A DNA stretch of 64,000 bases, taken from contig NZ_JASISO010000015.1 of the NCBI RefSeq assembly GCF_030063135.1, positions 62,001 through 126,000 on the forward strand, in the 5' to 3' direction. This stretch comes from Streptomyces sp. G-G2 (GTDB lineage Bacteria > Actinomycetota > Actinomycetes > Streptomycetales > Streptomycetaceae). Positions 1 to 8,927 of the stretch are shown in pieces (position 1 is the first letter of the stretch; each line of letters opens with the position of its first letter). A program made the translations under genes and the position numbers. The notes beneath the pieces are model-generated. The model had not been told where the DNA came from and made no database searches. It saw only the letters and a program-made list of their open reading frames with translations.

Positions 1-1038
1 CACGCCTTCATACCGATCCCCCCGCTTCGGCTGCTGGGGGACGACGCCACCGAGTACCGGCTCGCCGACTGGTTCGGGCAGGCGGGCGGCCTCGGCGTGG
101 CGTTCTTCTTCGTCCTCAGCGGGTTCGTACTGACCTGGTCGGCCCGGGACCGGGACACCACCACGTCGTTCTGGCGGCGCCGGTTCGTCAAGATCTACCC
201 CGTGTACGTGGTCGGCTGGGCGCTCGCCATGTGGTTGTTCGCCGGGTCCTACACCTCCACCCGGGTGGCCGTCGGCAACCTGTTCATGCTCCAGGTGTGG
301 GTGCCGGAGTACATGACCAACTTCAGTGTGGACGCCCCGAGCTGGTCGCTGGCCACCGAGGCGATCTTCTACCTGTGCTTCCCGCTGCTGCTGAGCGCCT
401 TCCGGCGCATCCAGCCCCGTCACCTCAAGTACTGGATCACCGGGGCGATCGCGGCGGTCGTGGCCACTCCCGCCGTGGCGTACGCCCTGTTCCCGGACTC
501 GCCGCGGGTTCCCGGCGGCCAGGAGAGCTCCACCTCGCAGTACTGGTTCAGCTACGTGCTCCCGCCGGTCCGGATGCTCGACTTCGCCCTCGGCATCCTG
601 GTGGCCCTCGCCGTGAAGCACGGGCGCTGGCGCAACATCGGCATGATCTGGTCGAGCCTGCTGCTGGTCGGCGCGTACTGGCTGAGCTTCCACGTGCCCT
701 ACCTCTACGGTCAGCGCGCCGTGATGATCCTGCCGATCGCGCTGCTGATCGCGGCCACGGCGATCGCCGACATCGAGGGCCGTTTCACCCTGTTCCGCAG
801 CCGGGCGATGATCTGGCTGGGTGAGATCTCCTTCGCCTTCTACCTGCTGCACTACACGGCGATCTCCACGCTGCGCAAGCTGCTGGGCGCGCAGGAGATG
901 TACTCCACCGGCGTCGGACTCGCGATGCTGGCGGGCACGGCCGTGGTCACGGTGCTGGCGTCGTGGGTGCTCTACGTCACCGTCGAGACCCCCCTGGTGC
1001 GCCGGTTCGGCCGTTCGCGCGACGCGAAGTCGGGCTGA
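1..1038 (+). CDS. Acyltransferase-3 family membrane protein, 5' end outside window
   Basis: The reading frame is open from the first base, so the N-terminus lies upstream; 345 residues are visible. The segment VAFFFVLSGFVLT near residue 33 is the typical second-helix region of acyltransferase-3 (OafA/NodX-like) integral membrane enzymes, which transfer O-acyl groups to sugars of exported glycans. SWSLATEAIFYL (about residues 114-125) matches the family's S-L-x-x-E signature. About eight hydrophobic helices follow, ending with VETPLVRRFG, the usual C-terminal signature. The gene converges on the next one, which has its own acyltransferase-3 domain, so both may modify the same surface polysaccharide. 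That link is inferred from position only. Confidence 0.85.
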   Translation, partial: HAFIPIPPLRLLGDDATEYRLADWFGQAGGLGVAFFFVLSGFVLTWSARDRDTTTSFWRRRFVKIYPVYVVGWALAMWLFAGSYTSTRVAVGNLFMLQVWVPEYMTNFSVDAPSWSLATEAIFYLCFPLLLSAFRRIQPRHLKYWITGAIAAVVATPAVAYALFPDSPRVPGGQESSTSQYWFSYVLPPVRMLDFALGILVALAVKHGRWRNIGMIWSSLLLVGAYWLSFHVPYLYGQRAVMILPIALLIAATAIADIEGRFTLFRSRAMIWLGEISFAFYLLHYTAISTLRKLLGAQEMYSTGVGLAMLAGTAVVTVLASWVLYVTVETPLVRRFGRSRDAKSG

Positions 1039-1047
1039 GCGCCGGTC

Positions 1048-1081
1048 GGCCGACGGAGGAGGCCTCCCTCGGCCGTCGGCC
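1048..1081. terminator. Bidirectional hairpin terminator
   Basis: GGCCGACGG (1048-1056) and CCGTCGGCC (1073-1081) are perfect inverted repeats with an additional GGAGGCCTCC palindrome between them. It lies just after the stop at 1038 and before the convergent gene ending at 1144. No U-tract is present, as is usual for Streptomyces terminators. Confidence 0.7.
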
Positions 1082-1143
1082 CGCCGCCGCGTGTGGCCGG
1101 CGGCTGGTGGCCCCGGTGGGCCGACGGCCCGCCGCGCGGTGCG

Positions 1144-4100
1144 TCAGGAGGGGGTGACGCCTCCCTTGGCGGAGACGGTGACCCGGTCGACCCGCATCGG
1201 GTGGCCCGGTTCGGTGGCGGGGCCGACGTTCGCGCCGTCCGCGAGCGGGAGCTTGCCGCCGACGGCCACGTTCAGGATCAGGAACGTGCCGTGTTCCACC
1301 GCCTTCTTCCAGGTCTCCTTGTCCATCCGGGCCCCGTTCACCCGGTGGTACACGCGTCCGTCGAGGGACCATCGCACCTCTTGCGCACCGGGCGAGAGGT
1401 CGACCTCGACGGCGTACGAGTGGAATCCCGTACGGCAGTCCGGGCACGGCTGCGGGCCGGAGGTCAGGCCGACGGGTTCCTGGCAGGGGCCGCCGCCGAG
1501 GATCCCGCAGTGCATGGTGCCGAAGACGGTGTCCCGTCCGTTGACGGACTCCATGATGTCCAGTTCACCGACGGACGGCCAGCCCGTGTAGCCGTCTCGC
1601 AGGGGCGCGCCCAGGGCCCAGAACGCGGGCCAGTAGCCCGCCGCCTTCGGTCCGGTGACGTCCGGCAGCGCGAGGAACGCCTCGATCCGCAGCACTCCCC
1701 CGGGCGGCGGCGCGAAGTCGGAGCGCCTGCTCTCGATGCGGCCCGAACTCCACTGCCCGTCCTTGCGGGTGGGGACGATCTCCAGCGCGCCCTTCCCGTC
1801 GAGGCGGACGTTGTCGGTGGAGTCGGTCATGGTCTCGATCTCGCCGGTGCCCCACTGCGGGGCGGGGCAGCCGGGATAGCACGTACCCAGGTCGTACTGC
1901 CAGTTGGCGCCGGAGGGGCGGCCGCCGGCCGGGCCGTCGAAATCGTCGCGCAGCAGCTCGGTCCATCCGGCGGGGTTCACCGGGGTGCCGGGCCGCGGGG
2001 CGCCGGGGGCGGGCAGTGCGCCGGAGTCGGTGAGCAGTCGTTCCAGCCGCGAGGTCAGCACGACGGCCGCCACGTTGGTGAGGTGGGAGTCGTCGCGGTA
2101 GAGCAGGATCCGGTCCCGTACGGCGGGGCAGGTCGGTCCGGTGCCCGGGCACAGGACGGGGTTCACGCTGATGGTCTGTACGCCGGGCAGCGCACCCGAA
2201 GCGATCTTCCGCGCGAGCGGGTCGCCGGGCTGGGCGGCCGTGCGGCCGAACGCGCAGGCTTCCGGGGTCCGCGGGCTGCCGGAGACGCAGGCGGGGACGT
2301 CCGTACCGGGTACGGGCGTGTCCTCGATGTAGACGATGGGCGCTCCGAGGGCCCGCAGCGGCTTCAGGGTCTCCTCCCACGCCCCGGCCAGCAGGGTCTG
2401 GTCGGCGGTGTAGCGGTTGAGCGAGGCGATCACGATGAGGCGGGGCTTCGGCCGCTGCCGCAGCCGGTCCAGGGCGTCCGCCCGCCAGGTGCCGCACTCC
2501 CGGTAGCCGCGACCGAGCTGGGGGTTGTCCACGGCGAGGGTGGGCAGCGGGCAGCCCTGCTTGACCAGCTCCTGGAGCGCCCAGCCGCGTTGGGAGGCGA
2601 GGGCGAGCATCGGGGAGAACCACTGACCGGCGTGCGAGTCGCCGAGCAGCACGATCCGGTCGGGGCTGTCCACCGCGCCGAAGAGGCAGTCCGGGCTGCG
2701 GGTCACGGCGGGGTCGACCTCGCAGTTCCCGTCCGGCGGGAAGTCCTTGCGCGCCTGGGCGGGTCCGGGTACCACCGGGCCGTCCAGCGCGGGGGCGTTC
2801 GGGCCGCGGGCGAGCAGGGTGGGCCCGGAGGCGGCGCCCGGCGGGAGGCCCTGGAGGTCGACGGGGGTGTCCGGACCCATCAGCCGCAGGGTGGTGGTGC
2901 CGACGACGAGGGCGAGGACGACCGGCAGGACGATGGCGGTGATGCCCACCGACAGTCCGCGCCGGGGCAGTTCGGAGACGGTCCGGCTGCGGCGCAGCGG
3001 CCGCTCGACCCAGCGCATGGTGGCGAGGGCGGGCAGCACGGCGGCCGCCGTCAGCGCGGCCTTGGCGGGCCAGCCGAGGGCGCCCAGGCGGGCTTCGGCG
3101 AGGACGAGTACCGGCCAGTGCCACAGGTAGAGGGTGTAGGAGAGCCGTCCGATGGCGCGGGGGGCCCGGCCTGCGAGCAGGCGGCCGACTCCGAAGGCGC
3201 CTTCGACGTTGCGCTCGCCCCGGCCGGGGATCGCGGCGAGGATGACGGCGGCGGTGGCCAGGGTCGGTACGAGCGCCGCGTAACCGGGGTACGGGGTGGT
3301 CGCGTCGTACGACAGGACGCACCAGCCGATCGCCGCGGCCCCGGCCCAGCCGCACAGCAGCCGCAGCGGGCGGCGCGGCCCGCGCAGGAGGTGCCAGGGC
3401 AGCAGTGCGAGCAGGGCTCCGGCGCCGAACTGCCAGACGCGCGACGGCGTTCCGAGGTAGGCGAGGGAGACGGAGTCGTCGCTCCAGCGCAGGGACAGGG
3501 CGAACGAGCCGAGGATGAGGAGAGCCGTGACGAGCGCCACGACGACGCGTACCACCCGCCCGCGGCGCACAACGCGCGCCGCGCAGAACGCGATCACCGC
3601 CATCAGCGGGGCCCAGAAGAGGTAGAACTGCTCTTCCACGGCGAGGGACCAGAAGTGCAGCAGCGGGCTCTGGTCGTGACCGGCGGCGAGGTAGTCGGTC
3701 TGCTGTGAGACGAACCGCCAGTTGGCGAAGGACAGGGCCGCCGCGACGACGTCGTACTCCAGGCCGGTGCGCCGCAGCGGTACGGTCAGCCAGGCCCCGG
3801 CCACGGCCACCGCGCCGAGGACGACGGCGGCGGACGGCAGCAGCCGCCGGGCGCGGCGGGAGAAGAAGTCACCGAGCCGGATCCGGCCGGTGGTGATCGC
3901 CTCCCGGACGAGCAGGCCGGTGATCAGGTAGCCGGAGATGACGAAGAAGACGTCCACCCCGACGAACCCGCCCGCCATGCCGGGGATCCCGGCGTGGAAG
4001 GCGAGGACCGCGAGGACGGCCACCGCGCGCAGGCCCTCGATGTCGGGCCGGAAGGCGGAGCGGTGCGGACTGGGCCCGGATTCGCGGCCGGATCCGCTCG

Positions 4101-4188
4101 GCGGCGGGCCGGTGGCCGCGGACGGCGGCCCGGACGGCTCGGTGGTGCTGCGCTTCCGGCGGAAACCGGGAGCCACGGGGAAGGGCAT
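1144..4188 (-). CDS. Three-domain protein: acyltransferase-3, SGNH hydrolase, GH16 glucanase
   Basis: A 1014-residue protein. Residues about 45-400 form an OafA/YrhL-type membrane acyltransferase (RPDIEGLRAVAVL, then HFWSLAVEEQFYLFW). About 460-735 is an SGNH domain with GDSHAGQW (nucleophile block) and DDSHLTN (Asp-His block). About 745-1014 is a GH16 beta-glucanase domain with the catalytic E-x-D-x-x-E motif as ELDIMES, preceded by YWPAFWALG. Acyltransferase/SGNH pairs O-acetylate exported polysaccharide; GH16 cleaves or transfers beta-1,3 or mixed-linkage glucan. The ATG at 4188 has GAAAGG about 10 nt upstream and lies 14 nt after the GT2 stop at 4203, so they form one unit. An alternative frame opening reaches 4893 but overlaps GT2 coding sequence and is rejected. 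Adding GH16 to this chain is unusual; the substrate is inferred. Confidence 0.88.
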   Translation of the reverse strand: MPFPVAPGFRRKRSTTEPSGPPSAATGPPPSGSGRESGPSPHRSAFRPDIEGLRAVAVLAVLAFHAGIPGMAGGFVGVDVFFVISGYLITGLLVREAITTGRIRLGDFFSRRARRLLPSAAVVLGAVAVAGAWLTVPLRRTGLEYDVVAAALSFANWRFVSQQTDYLAAGHDQSPLLHFWSLAVEEQFYLFWAPLMAVIAFCAARVVRRGRVVRVVVALVTALLILGSFALSLRWSDDSVSLAYLGTPSRVWQFGAGALLALLPWHLLRGPRRPLRLLCGWAGAAAIGWCVLSYDATTPYPGYAALVPTLATAAVILAAIPGRGERNVEGAFGVGRLLAGRAPRAIGRLSYTLYLWHWPVLVLAEARLGALGWPAKAALTAAAVLPALATMRWVERPLRRSRTVSELPRRGLSVGITAIVLPVVLALVVGTTTLRLMGPDTPVDLQGLPPGAASGPTLLARGPNAPALDGPVVPGPAQARKDFPPDGNCEVDPAVTRSPDCLFGAVDSPDRIVLLGDSHAGQWFSPMLALASQRGWALQELVKQGCPLPTLAVDNPQLGRGYRECGTWRADALDRLRQRPKPRLIVIASLNRYTADQTLLAGAWEETLKPLRALGAPIVYIEDTPVPGTDVPACVSGSPRTPEACAFGRTAAQPGDPLARKIASGALPGVQTISVNPVLCPGTGPTCPAVRDRILLYRDDSHLTNVAAVVLTSRLERLLTDSGALPAPGAPRPGTPVNPAGWTELLRDDFDGPAGGRPSGANWQYDLGTCYPGCPAPQWGTGEIETMTDSTDNVRLDGKGALEIVPTRKDGQWSSGRIESRRSDFAPPPGGVLRIEAFLALPDVTGPKAAGYWPAFWALGAPLRDGYTGWPSVGELDIMESVNGRDTVFGTMHCGILGGGPCQEPVGLTSGPQPCPDCRTGFHSYAVEVDLSPGAQEVRWSLDGRVYHRVNGARMDKETWKKAVEHGTFLILNVAVGGKLPLADGANVGPATEPGHPMRVDRVTVSAKGGVTPS

Positions 4189-4202
4189 GTCGATGAAGCC
4201 TT

Positions 4203-5912
4203 TCAACTCAGCCAGGGAAGCATCGGGTTGACCCACCCGGATGCCAGCAGGCCGATGAGCAGGAGGGCCGCGGAGGCGGCGAGGGTCTCCGGCCAGCGGC
4301 GGGGCCGCATGCCGGTTCCGGAGCGCAGGGCCGCCCGTACGCGCGCGTACCGGAGACCGGCGCCGACGGCCTTGCCACGGGGCCCCGTTGCCCCGCGCAG
4401 TTCGGCCGCCAGGTCGCGGATGAGTGGAACGTTGATCTGGCACTGCACCAGGAGGTAGAGCAGGAGCCCCCAGTTGGGTTCCCAGCCGTTGCGCGCGACG
4501 GCCAGCGCGAGACCGGTGGCGGCGGCGCCGTTGGAGAGCACGAGCCAGACCAGCGAGACGGTCACCACGCGCCGGGCCATGCCGCCCGACGTCCCGGGAG
4601 CGCGCACGCCGGTGGGCACCCAGGCGGCGCTGCGGCCGCGCAGGGTGTGCACGAAGGCGGTCGCCGCGGCCACGCTCGTCAGGACGTTCGCGCGGATCAC
4701 CTCGACCCGCCAGCGGGTCCGGCTGATCCTCGGCAGGAGGACGTGCCAGAGCCAGAGCGGGGCGAGCAGCGGCAGGACGTGCCAGGGCCGGATGTGGTCG
4801 GGGTACCAGAACATCATCACCAGCGGCGGCAGCGGCGCGGCGAAGGTGTTCACCACCGTGGTCAGGTATCCGACGACGCCCTCGTAGAAGCACAGCCGCA
4901 TCCGCCAGGGCGCGCGCATCCGCCCCAGTACCGGGGTGCCGAGCAGGTGCAGGTTACCCATCGCCCAGCGGTACTGCTGGTTGATGAAGGCGGAGGCCGC
5001 GTCGGGCGAGGTGCCCTTGGCGACCAGTACCGGTACGTACAGGGTGCGGAACCCCTGCTCGTACAGGGCGAGTCCGGTGTAGAGGTCCTCGCTGTGGTCG
5101 AGCTTGGCGAAGCCTCCGGCGAGGTCGATCGCGCGGCGCCGGTAGACGGCGTTGCTGCCGCAGCAGATGGCGGCGTCGCTGGCGTCCCGGGACGGCTGGA
5201 TCCAGCGGAAGAACCACTCCTGGGCCGAACCGGCGGCCCGCTGGATCCACTCCATGCCCTCGTCGGTGTCGAAGCACTGCGGGCTCTGCACGATGCCGAC
5301 GGCCGGGTCGGCCAGGTACGGCACGAGGTGGTGCAGGAAGTCCGGCCGGGGCGCGAAGTCCGCGTCGAGGATGGCGATGAACTCGGCGCTGCTGAGGGTG
5401 AGCGCGTGGTTGAGGTTGCCCGCCTTCTTCAGGTGGCCCCGGTCGGGCCGTACGACGTACTCGTACCCGTGCGCGGCGGCCAGGGCGGCGACTTCCGGCC
5501 GGTCGCCGTCGTCCAGGACCCAGACGGTCAGCTCGCCCGGATAGTCGACCTCGGCCACCGCGCGGTAGGCGTTGGCGAGGACGGGAAGGGGTTCGCCGCA
5601 GGTCGGCAGGTAGAGGTCGACGCTCGGGGGCGCGGCGGGCGTCCAGGCGTGGACGAGGACCTCGTGGGAGCGCCGGGTCAGTCTGCGCTGGCGCAGGCTG
5701 TTGACGGAGGACAGGACGAGGGCCGCGACGTTGAGTCCGAGTACCGCGAGGAAGGCCCACAGGGCCGGGGTCCGCAGGGCGAAGGTGAACATGGTCATCG
5801 CGGTGAAGACGAAGGCCAGCGAGGTGGCCACGAGGACCCAGCGGCGCTGCGGCCCGAAGTACCAGTACAACTCGTCGTCGGATGGTGGTTGCGGAAGATG
5901 ATGCACAGTCAT
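4203..5912 (-). CDS. Cellulose-synthase-like family 2 glycosyltransferase
   Basis: A 569-residue processive GT2 of the BcsA/curdlan synthase type. Visible motifs in order: VLDDGDRPE (first Asp), ILDADFAPRPDF (DxD), HSEDLYTG (general base region) and QQYRWAMG (QxxRW). Two N-terminal and about five C-terminal hydrophobic helices suggest an integral membrane synthase polymerising a beta-glucan from UDP-sugar and exporting it. The ATG at 5912 has GGGGGG four nt upstream; an upstream GTG at 5924 lacks a good site. No PilZ domain is visible, so direct c-di-GMP activation is not expected. The gene is followed 14 nt later by the acyltransferase/SGNH/GH16 gene, which would modify or trim its product. 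The sugar polymerised cannot be told from sequence alone. Confidence 0.92.
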   Translation of the reverse strand: MTVHHLPQPPSDDELYWYFGPQRRWVLVATSLAFVFTAMTMFTFALRTPALWAFLAVLGLNVAALVLSSVNSLRQRRLTRRSHEVLVHAWTPAAPPSVDLYLPTCGEPLPVLANAYRAVAEVDYPGELTVWVLDDGDRPEVAALAAAHGYEYVVRPDRGHLKKAGNLNHALTLSSAEFIAILDADFAPRPDFLHHLVPYLADPAVGIVQSPQCFDTDEGMEWIQRAAGSAQEWFFRWIQPSRDASDAAICCGSNAVYRRRAIDLAGGFAKLDHSEDLYTGLALYEQGFRTLYVPVLVAKGTSPDAASAFINQQYRWAMGNLHLLGTPVLGRMRAPWRMRLCFYEGVVGYLTTVVNTFAAPLPPLVMMFWYPDHIRPWHVLPLLAPLWLWHVLLPRISRTRWRVEVIRANVLTSVAAATAFVHTLRGRSAAWVPTGVRAPGTSGGMARRVVTVSLVWLVLSNGAAATGLALAVARNGWEPNWGLLLYLLVQCQINVPLIRDLAAELRGATGPRGKAVGAGLRYARVRAALRSGTGMRPRRWPETLAASAALLLIGLLASGWVNPMLPWLS

Positions 5913-6480
5913 ATAGCCCCCCACGGCTGTGTATGTACTGGTTTCAGGTGACCCACCCTACCGCCAAAGGTATAGACCACAGGCCCGGAAGGCAGCCAAC
6001 GCGTGGAACGAAACGCGGAATTGGCGCGACTGCAATGGTCCAGACCTCTCTATGGCTTCATTCGAACGGTCCTCCCGGTCCGGTCCGGGAAGGCGCAGGT
6101 CACAGGGGGGTGAACAGCACCGGAAGTCTTGTCGCGCCGCCTGCCGGATCCCGTCTGGCCATCGACGGCGGGGACCGCGTCTCCAGCGTTCCTTGAGCGG
6201 GTGGTCGAGCGTTGGTGCCGCCGGAACCCCCGGCGCCGACCATTCGCGCCCACACCCCCGGAGACGCATATGTCCGACATCACCCGCGCACACCCCCGCC
6301 TTCGAGCTCCCGGACCTGGCACTCGACCTCGGCGACCTCACCGGTACCCGGTGCGTTCCGCGCCGTACGTACTGGTCCGCGCCACCGTGCTCACCCATCC
6401 GGCCCGGCGGCCGTCGACGGCCCGGTTCCGCACCCTGCTGACCCGACTGCACCGGCTCGACACCAGCCCACCGTGCTGCC
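5913..6480. other. Non-coding or decayed stretch upstream of the GT2 gene
   Basis: No intact gene is supported. Near the GT2 start the DNA is less GC-rich and could hold its promoter. An ATG at 6270 has GGAG six nt upstream and opens MSDITRAHPR; one base shift later the frame reads TPAFELPDLALDLGDLTG, which resembles an acidic RiPP-type leader. The frames do not join without a one-base change, so at most this is a decayed small gene. Confidence 0.4.
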
Positions 6481-6602
6481 TTAGGCCCTGCGGGCCAGCA
6501 CCAGGACGAGCCCGCTGTCCTGGTTCACGGCGGTGGGCTGGGGGAGCTTCGCGAAGCAACGCGGCGAGGCGCCGTGGCCGGCGCCGCGCGCCCGCCGGGG
6601 AT
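6481..6602 (-). pseudogene. Possible C-terminal gene remnant
   Basis: On the minus strand a frame reads GHGASPRCFAKLPQP, then TAVNQDSGLVLVLARRA, ending at TAA (6483-6481). The string has the look of a genuine C-terminus (beta-strand LVLVLA followed by basic residues, as in many methyltransferases), yet no start codon or upstream domain remains. I do not recognise the family. It sits next to the decayed stretch at 5913-6480 and may be debris of the same event. Confidence 0.3.
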
Positions 6603-6623
6603 CAGGGGATTGCGGGACAGCCC

Positions 6624-8126
6624 TCAGGCCGCCCCTCCCGGGCGGGACGCCGGGCCGAACCAGCGGGCCAGAGCCGTTTCGAGGGGTGTGGTGTCGGTGG
6701 CGGACCAGGCGATGTAGCCGTCGGGGCGGATCAGGACGGCGTCGATGTCCTCGTCGGTCGTGGCGGCGACGTGGTCGACCCGGTCGGCCCAGCCGTCGAT
6801 CCGCCGGTCCTTGCCGTCGAAGGAGAGCAGCAGGCCCCGGCCGGAGTGCGTCAGCGCGCTCACGCGGGTCGGGCCGTCCTCGGTGGTCAGGTCCACGTCG
6901 ATCATGCGGGGGCCGAGCCCGGGGTACTGGATGTCCAGGCCGGACATCAGCCCCGAGATGAAGCGGTTGCCTTCGGGCAGCCGGACCAGGTCGGTGACGA
7001 TGTCCCGGAGCGCCGCCACCTCCTCGTCCCGCCCGGCGTTCAGGAGGACGGCCTGGGCGCGGGTGTGCCGCAGCACCCGGGCGCCGATGGGGTGGCGTTC
7101 GGCGTGGTAGGTGTCCAGCAGTCCCTCCGGCGCCCAGCCCCGCACCGTGGCGGCGAGTTTCCAGCCGAGGTTCACGGCGTCCTGGGTGCCCAGGTTCACG
7201 CCCTGGCCGCCGATCGGCATGTGGATGTGGGCCGCGTCCCCGGCGAAGAACACCCGCCCCTCTCGATAGCGCTCGACCTGCCGTACGGCGTCGCCGAACC
7301 GGGATGCGGCGCGCAGTTCGCCCAGCCGCGTCCCGGGTCCGTACACGGCGCGCAGCGCTTCGTCGACCTCTTCGGCGGCGACGGGCACGTCGCGCCCCGG
7401 GCCCTCACCGGAGAGCTTGCCGAAGATCAGCCGGTACACGGCGCCGTCGAGCGGGGCCAGGACGCTGAAGAACCCGCCGCCGGAGCCGGTGTGCCCGCTG
7501 AAGTGTCCGCGCTCGGCGGGGACCGCGTCGGAGCGGGACGCGAGGGTGATGTCCGCGACCACGGAGGACATCGTGCTCGCCCGGCCCGGGAAGGGGACGC
7601 CCAGGAGCTTGCGGATCGTGCTGTGGCCGCCGTCGCAGGCGACGAGGTAGCCGGCGCGGATGCCCCCGACCGTGACCCCGTCGGCGTCCTGCTCGACCTC
7701 CGTCACCTCGTGGCCGCGGAGCACGGGTACTCCCCGGCGGACGAGGCGCTCTTCGAGGAAGGCCTCCAGGCGGGCCTGCGGGAGAGTGACCGGCCCGGGG
7801 TAACGGGTCTGCCACGGGCGGCAGTCCAGCTCGACGGGCAGCGCGGCGAAATGGCCACTGGACGCACCCCTGGACGCACCCTGGGGCGCACCGTCGGCCG
7901 CGCCACCTGCCGCGTCGCCGGACGGCGCGTCCGCGAGCAGCGGAGCCAGCAGCCCGCGCAGGTCGAGCACCTCGGCGGTGCGCGGTTGCAGCTGTCCCGC
8001 CCGGGACTGGGCGCCGCGCGCGGTCTGCCGCTCCAGCACCACGGTCGGCACTCCGGCCAGGGTCAGTTCATGGGCCAGCATCAGCCCGGTCGGGCCCGCT
8101 CCTGCCACGATCACTTCGGTCCGCAT
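6624..8126 (-). CDS. FAD-dependent aromatic-type monooxygenase
   Basis: A 500-residue flavoprotein hydroxylase of the PheA/TfdB group, which includes rifampicin monooxygenases. GAGPTGLMLAHEL at residues 9-21 binds the FAD ADP moiety; CDGGHSTIRKLLG (about 165) is the DG motif contacting FAD and NAD(P)H; RVFFAGDAAHIHMPIGGQG (about 285-305) is the GD motif. The C-terminus has the usual short thioredoxin-like extension. The ATG at 8126 has GGGGAGA directly upstream. It is divergent from a TetR gene, and a doubled palindrome lies between them, so it is probably induced by a small lipophilic or aromatic compound, for hydroxylation or detoxification. The substrate is unknown. Confidence 0.9.
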   Translation of the reverse strand: MRTEVIVAGAGPTGLMLAHELTLAGVPTVVLERQTARGAQSRAGQLQPRTAEVLDLRGLLAPLLADAPSGDAAGGAADGAPQGASRGASSGHFAALPVELDCRPWQTRYPGPVTLPQARLEAFLEERLVRRGVPVLRGHEVTEVEQDADGVTVGGIRAGYLVACDGGHSTIRKLLGVPFPGRASTMSSVVADITLASRSDAVPAERGHFSGHTGSGGGFFSVLAPLDGAVYRLIFGKLSGEGPGRDVPVAAEEVDEALRAVYGPGTRLGELRAASRFGDAVRQVERYREGRVFFAGDAAHIHMPIGGQGVNLGTQDAVNLGWKLAATVRGWAPEGLLDTYHAERHPIGARVLRHTRAQAVLLNAGRDEEVAALRDIVTDLVRLPEGNRFISGLMSGLDIQYPGLGPRMIDVDLTTEDGPTRVSALTHSGRGLLLSFDGKDRRIDGWADRVDHVAATTDEDIDAVLIRPDGYIAWSATDTTPLETALARWFGPASRPGGAA

Positions 8127-8140
8127 GGTCTCCCCTTAAA

Positions 8141-8170
8141 TGCACTGAGTGCAATCCTGCACTGAGTGCA
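8141..8170. promoter_or_regulatory. Tandem TetR operators
   Basis: TGCACTGAGTGCA occurs twice, at 8141-8153 and 8158-8170, each an almost perfect palindrome (TGCACT-G-AGTGCA). They are 17 bp apart start to start and fill the whole gap between the monooxygenase start (8126) and the tetR start. This is the expected layout for a repressor silencing both divergent promoters. Confidence 0.8.
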
Positions 8171-8203
8171 GCATACGGTATTGTGGGTTGCATGGAAGAC
8201 CGC

Positions 8204-8818
8204 ATGGGCCTGAGAGAACGCAAGAAGGCGCACACCCGCGAAACGATCAAGGTCACGGCGCTCCGCCTGTTCGTCGAGGCGGGGTTCGACCAGGTCTCGA
8301 TGACCGACGTCGCGGCGGCGTCGGACGTCTCCCGGCGGACCCTCTTCACCTACTTCCCGACCAAGGAAGACCTCGTCCTGCAGCAGTTCGCCGACCACGA
8401 GGACGAGGCGGCCCGGACCGTCCGGGCCCGCCGGCCCGATCAGACGCCCCTGCGCGCACTGCGGGAAGCGCTGCTGGACAGCCTCGGGCGGCGCGATGAG
8501 AACACCGGCCTCAACGACGACCCCAGGTCCCTGGCCTTCTACCGGCTGATCGGCAGCACCGAGAGCCTGGCGGCGGGGCTGACGCGCTATACGGCGCGGG
8601 GGATCGACGCCCTGGCGGAGGCGCTGCGCGAAACCGGGCTCGATCCGCTCACCGCGCGTCTGGCGGCCGCCCAGGTGGTGGTGGTGCAGCGCGAACTCGC
8701 CCATGCCAACCACGTGTGCCTGATCGGCGGAGAGTCCGCCGCCGACCGCTACCCGGAGGCGGTCCGAGCCGTCCATCACGCCTTCGACCTCCTGCGGGAC
8801 GGCCTGAGGTCCGGCTGA
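8204..8818 (+). CDS. TetR family transcriptional regulator
   Basis: A 204-residue repressor. The N-terminal helix-turn-helix reads ALRLFVEAGFDQVSMTDVAA followed by SRRTLFTYFPTKEDLV, the standard TetR fold; the C-terminal part is a variable ligand and dimer domain. The ATG at 8204 is preceded by GGAAG at five nt spacing. An in-frame ATG at 8192 (MEDRMGL) and a GTG at 8183 are alternatives; 8183 is closer to the operators. It very likely represses itself and the divergent FAD monooxygenase through the doubled TGCACTGAGTGCA sites, which begin 34 bp upstream. The inducer is probably the monooxygenase substrate. Confidence 0.9.
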   Translation: MGLRERKKAHTRETIKVTALRLFVEAGFDQVSMTDVAAASDVSRRTLFTYFPTKEDLVLQQFADHEDEAARTVRARRPDQTPLRALREALLDSLGRRDENTGLNDDPRSLAFYRLIGSTESLAAGLTRYTARGIDALAEALRETGLDPLTARLAAAQVVVVQRELAHANHVCLIGGESAADRYPEAVRAVHHAFDLLRDGLRSG

Positions 8819-8859
8819 CGCGACGGCCCGTCGGCCGCACCGCTCGGCGCGGACGTACG

Positions 8860-8908
8860 AGGACCTCCGGCGCGGCCGCCCGCGAGGGGCCGCCGCGCCG
8901 GAGGTCCT
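8860..8908. terminator. Strong bidirectional terminator
   Basis: AGGACCTCCGGCGCGG (8860-8875) pairs perfectly with CCGCGCCGGAGGTCCT (8893-8908), a 16 bp stem with a 17 nt loop. It lies between the tetR stop (8818) and the convergent glucanase stop (8928) and can serve both. Confidence 0.85.
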
Positions 8909-8927
8909 GGCGCTGCGTTCCGCGGCA

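Noticed and set aside
1093..3708. Long plus-strand open frame opposite the acyltransferase/GH16 gene
   Set aside because: Gly/Arg/Val-rich antisense frame caused by GC bias; it has no motif, and the minus strand carries clear catalytic motifs.
4647..5951. Long plus-strand frame opposite the GT2 gene
   Set aside because: Antisense shadow of the GT2 gene, with no family signature and low-complexity composition.
6129..8165. 678-codon plus-strand frame over the monooxygenase gene
   Set aside because: Shadow of the FAD protein on the other strand; no domain and no ribosome site.
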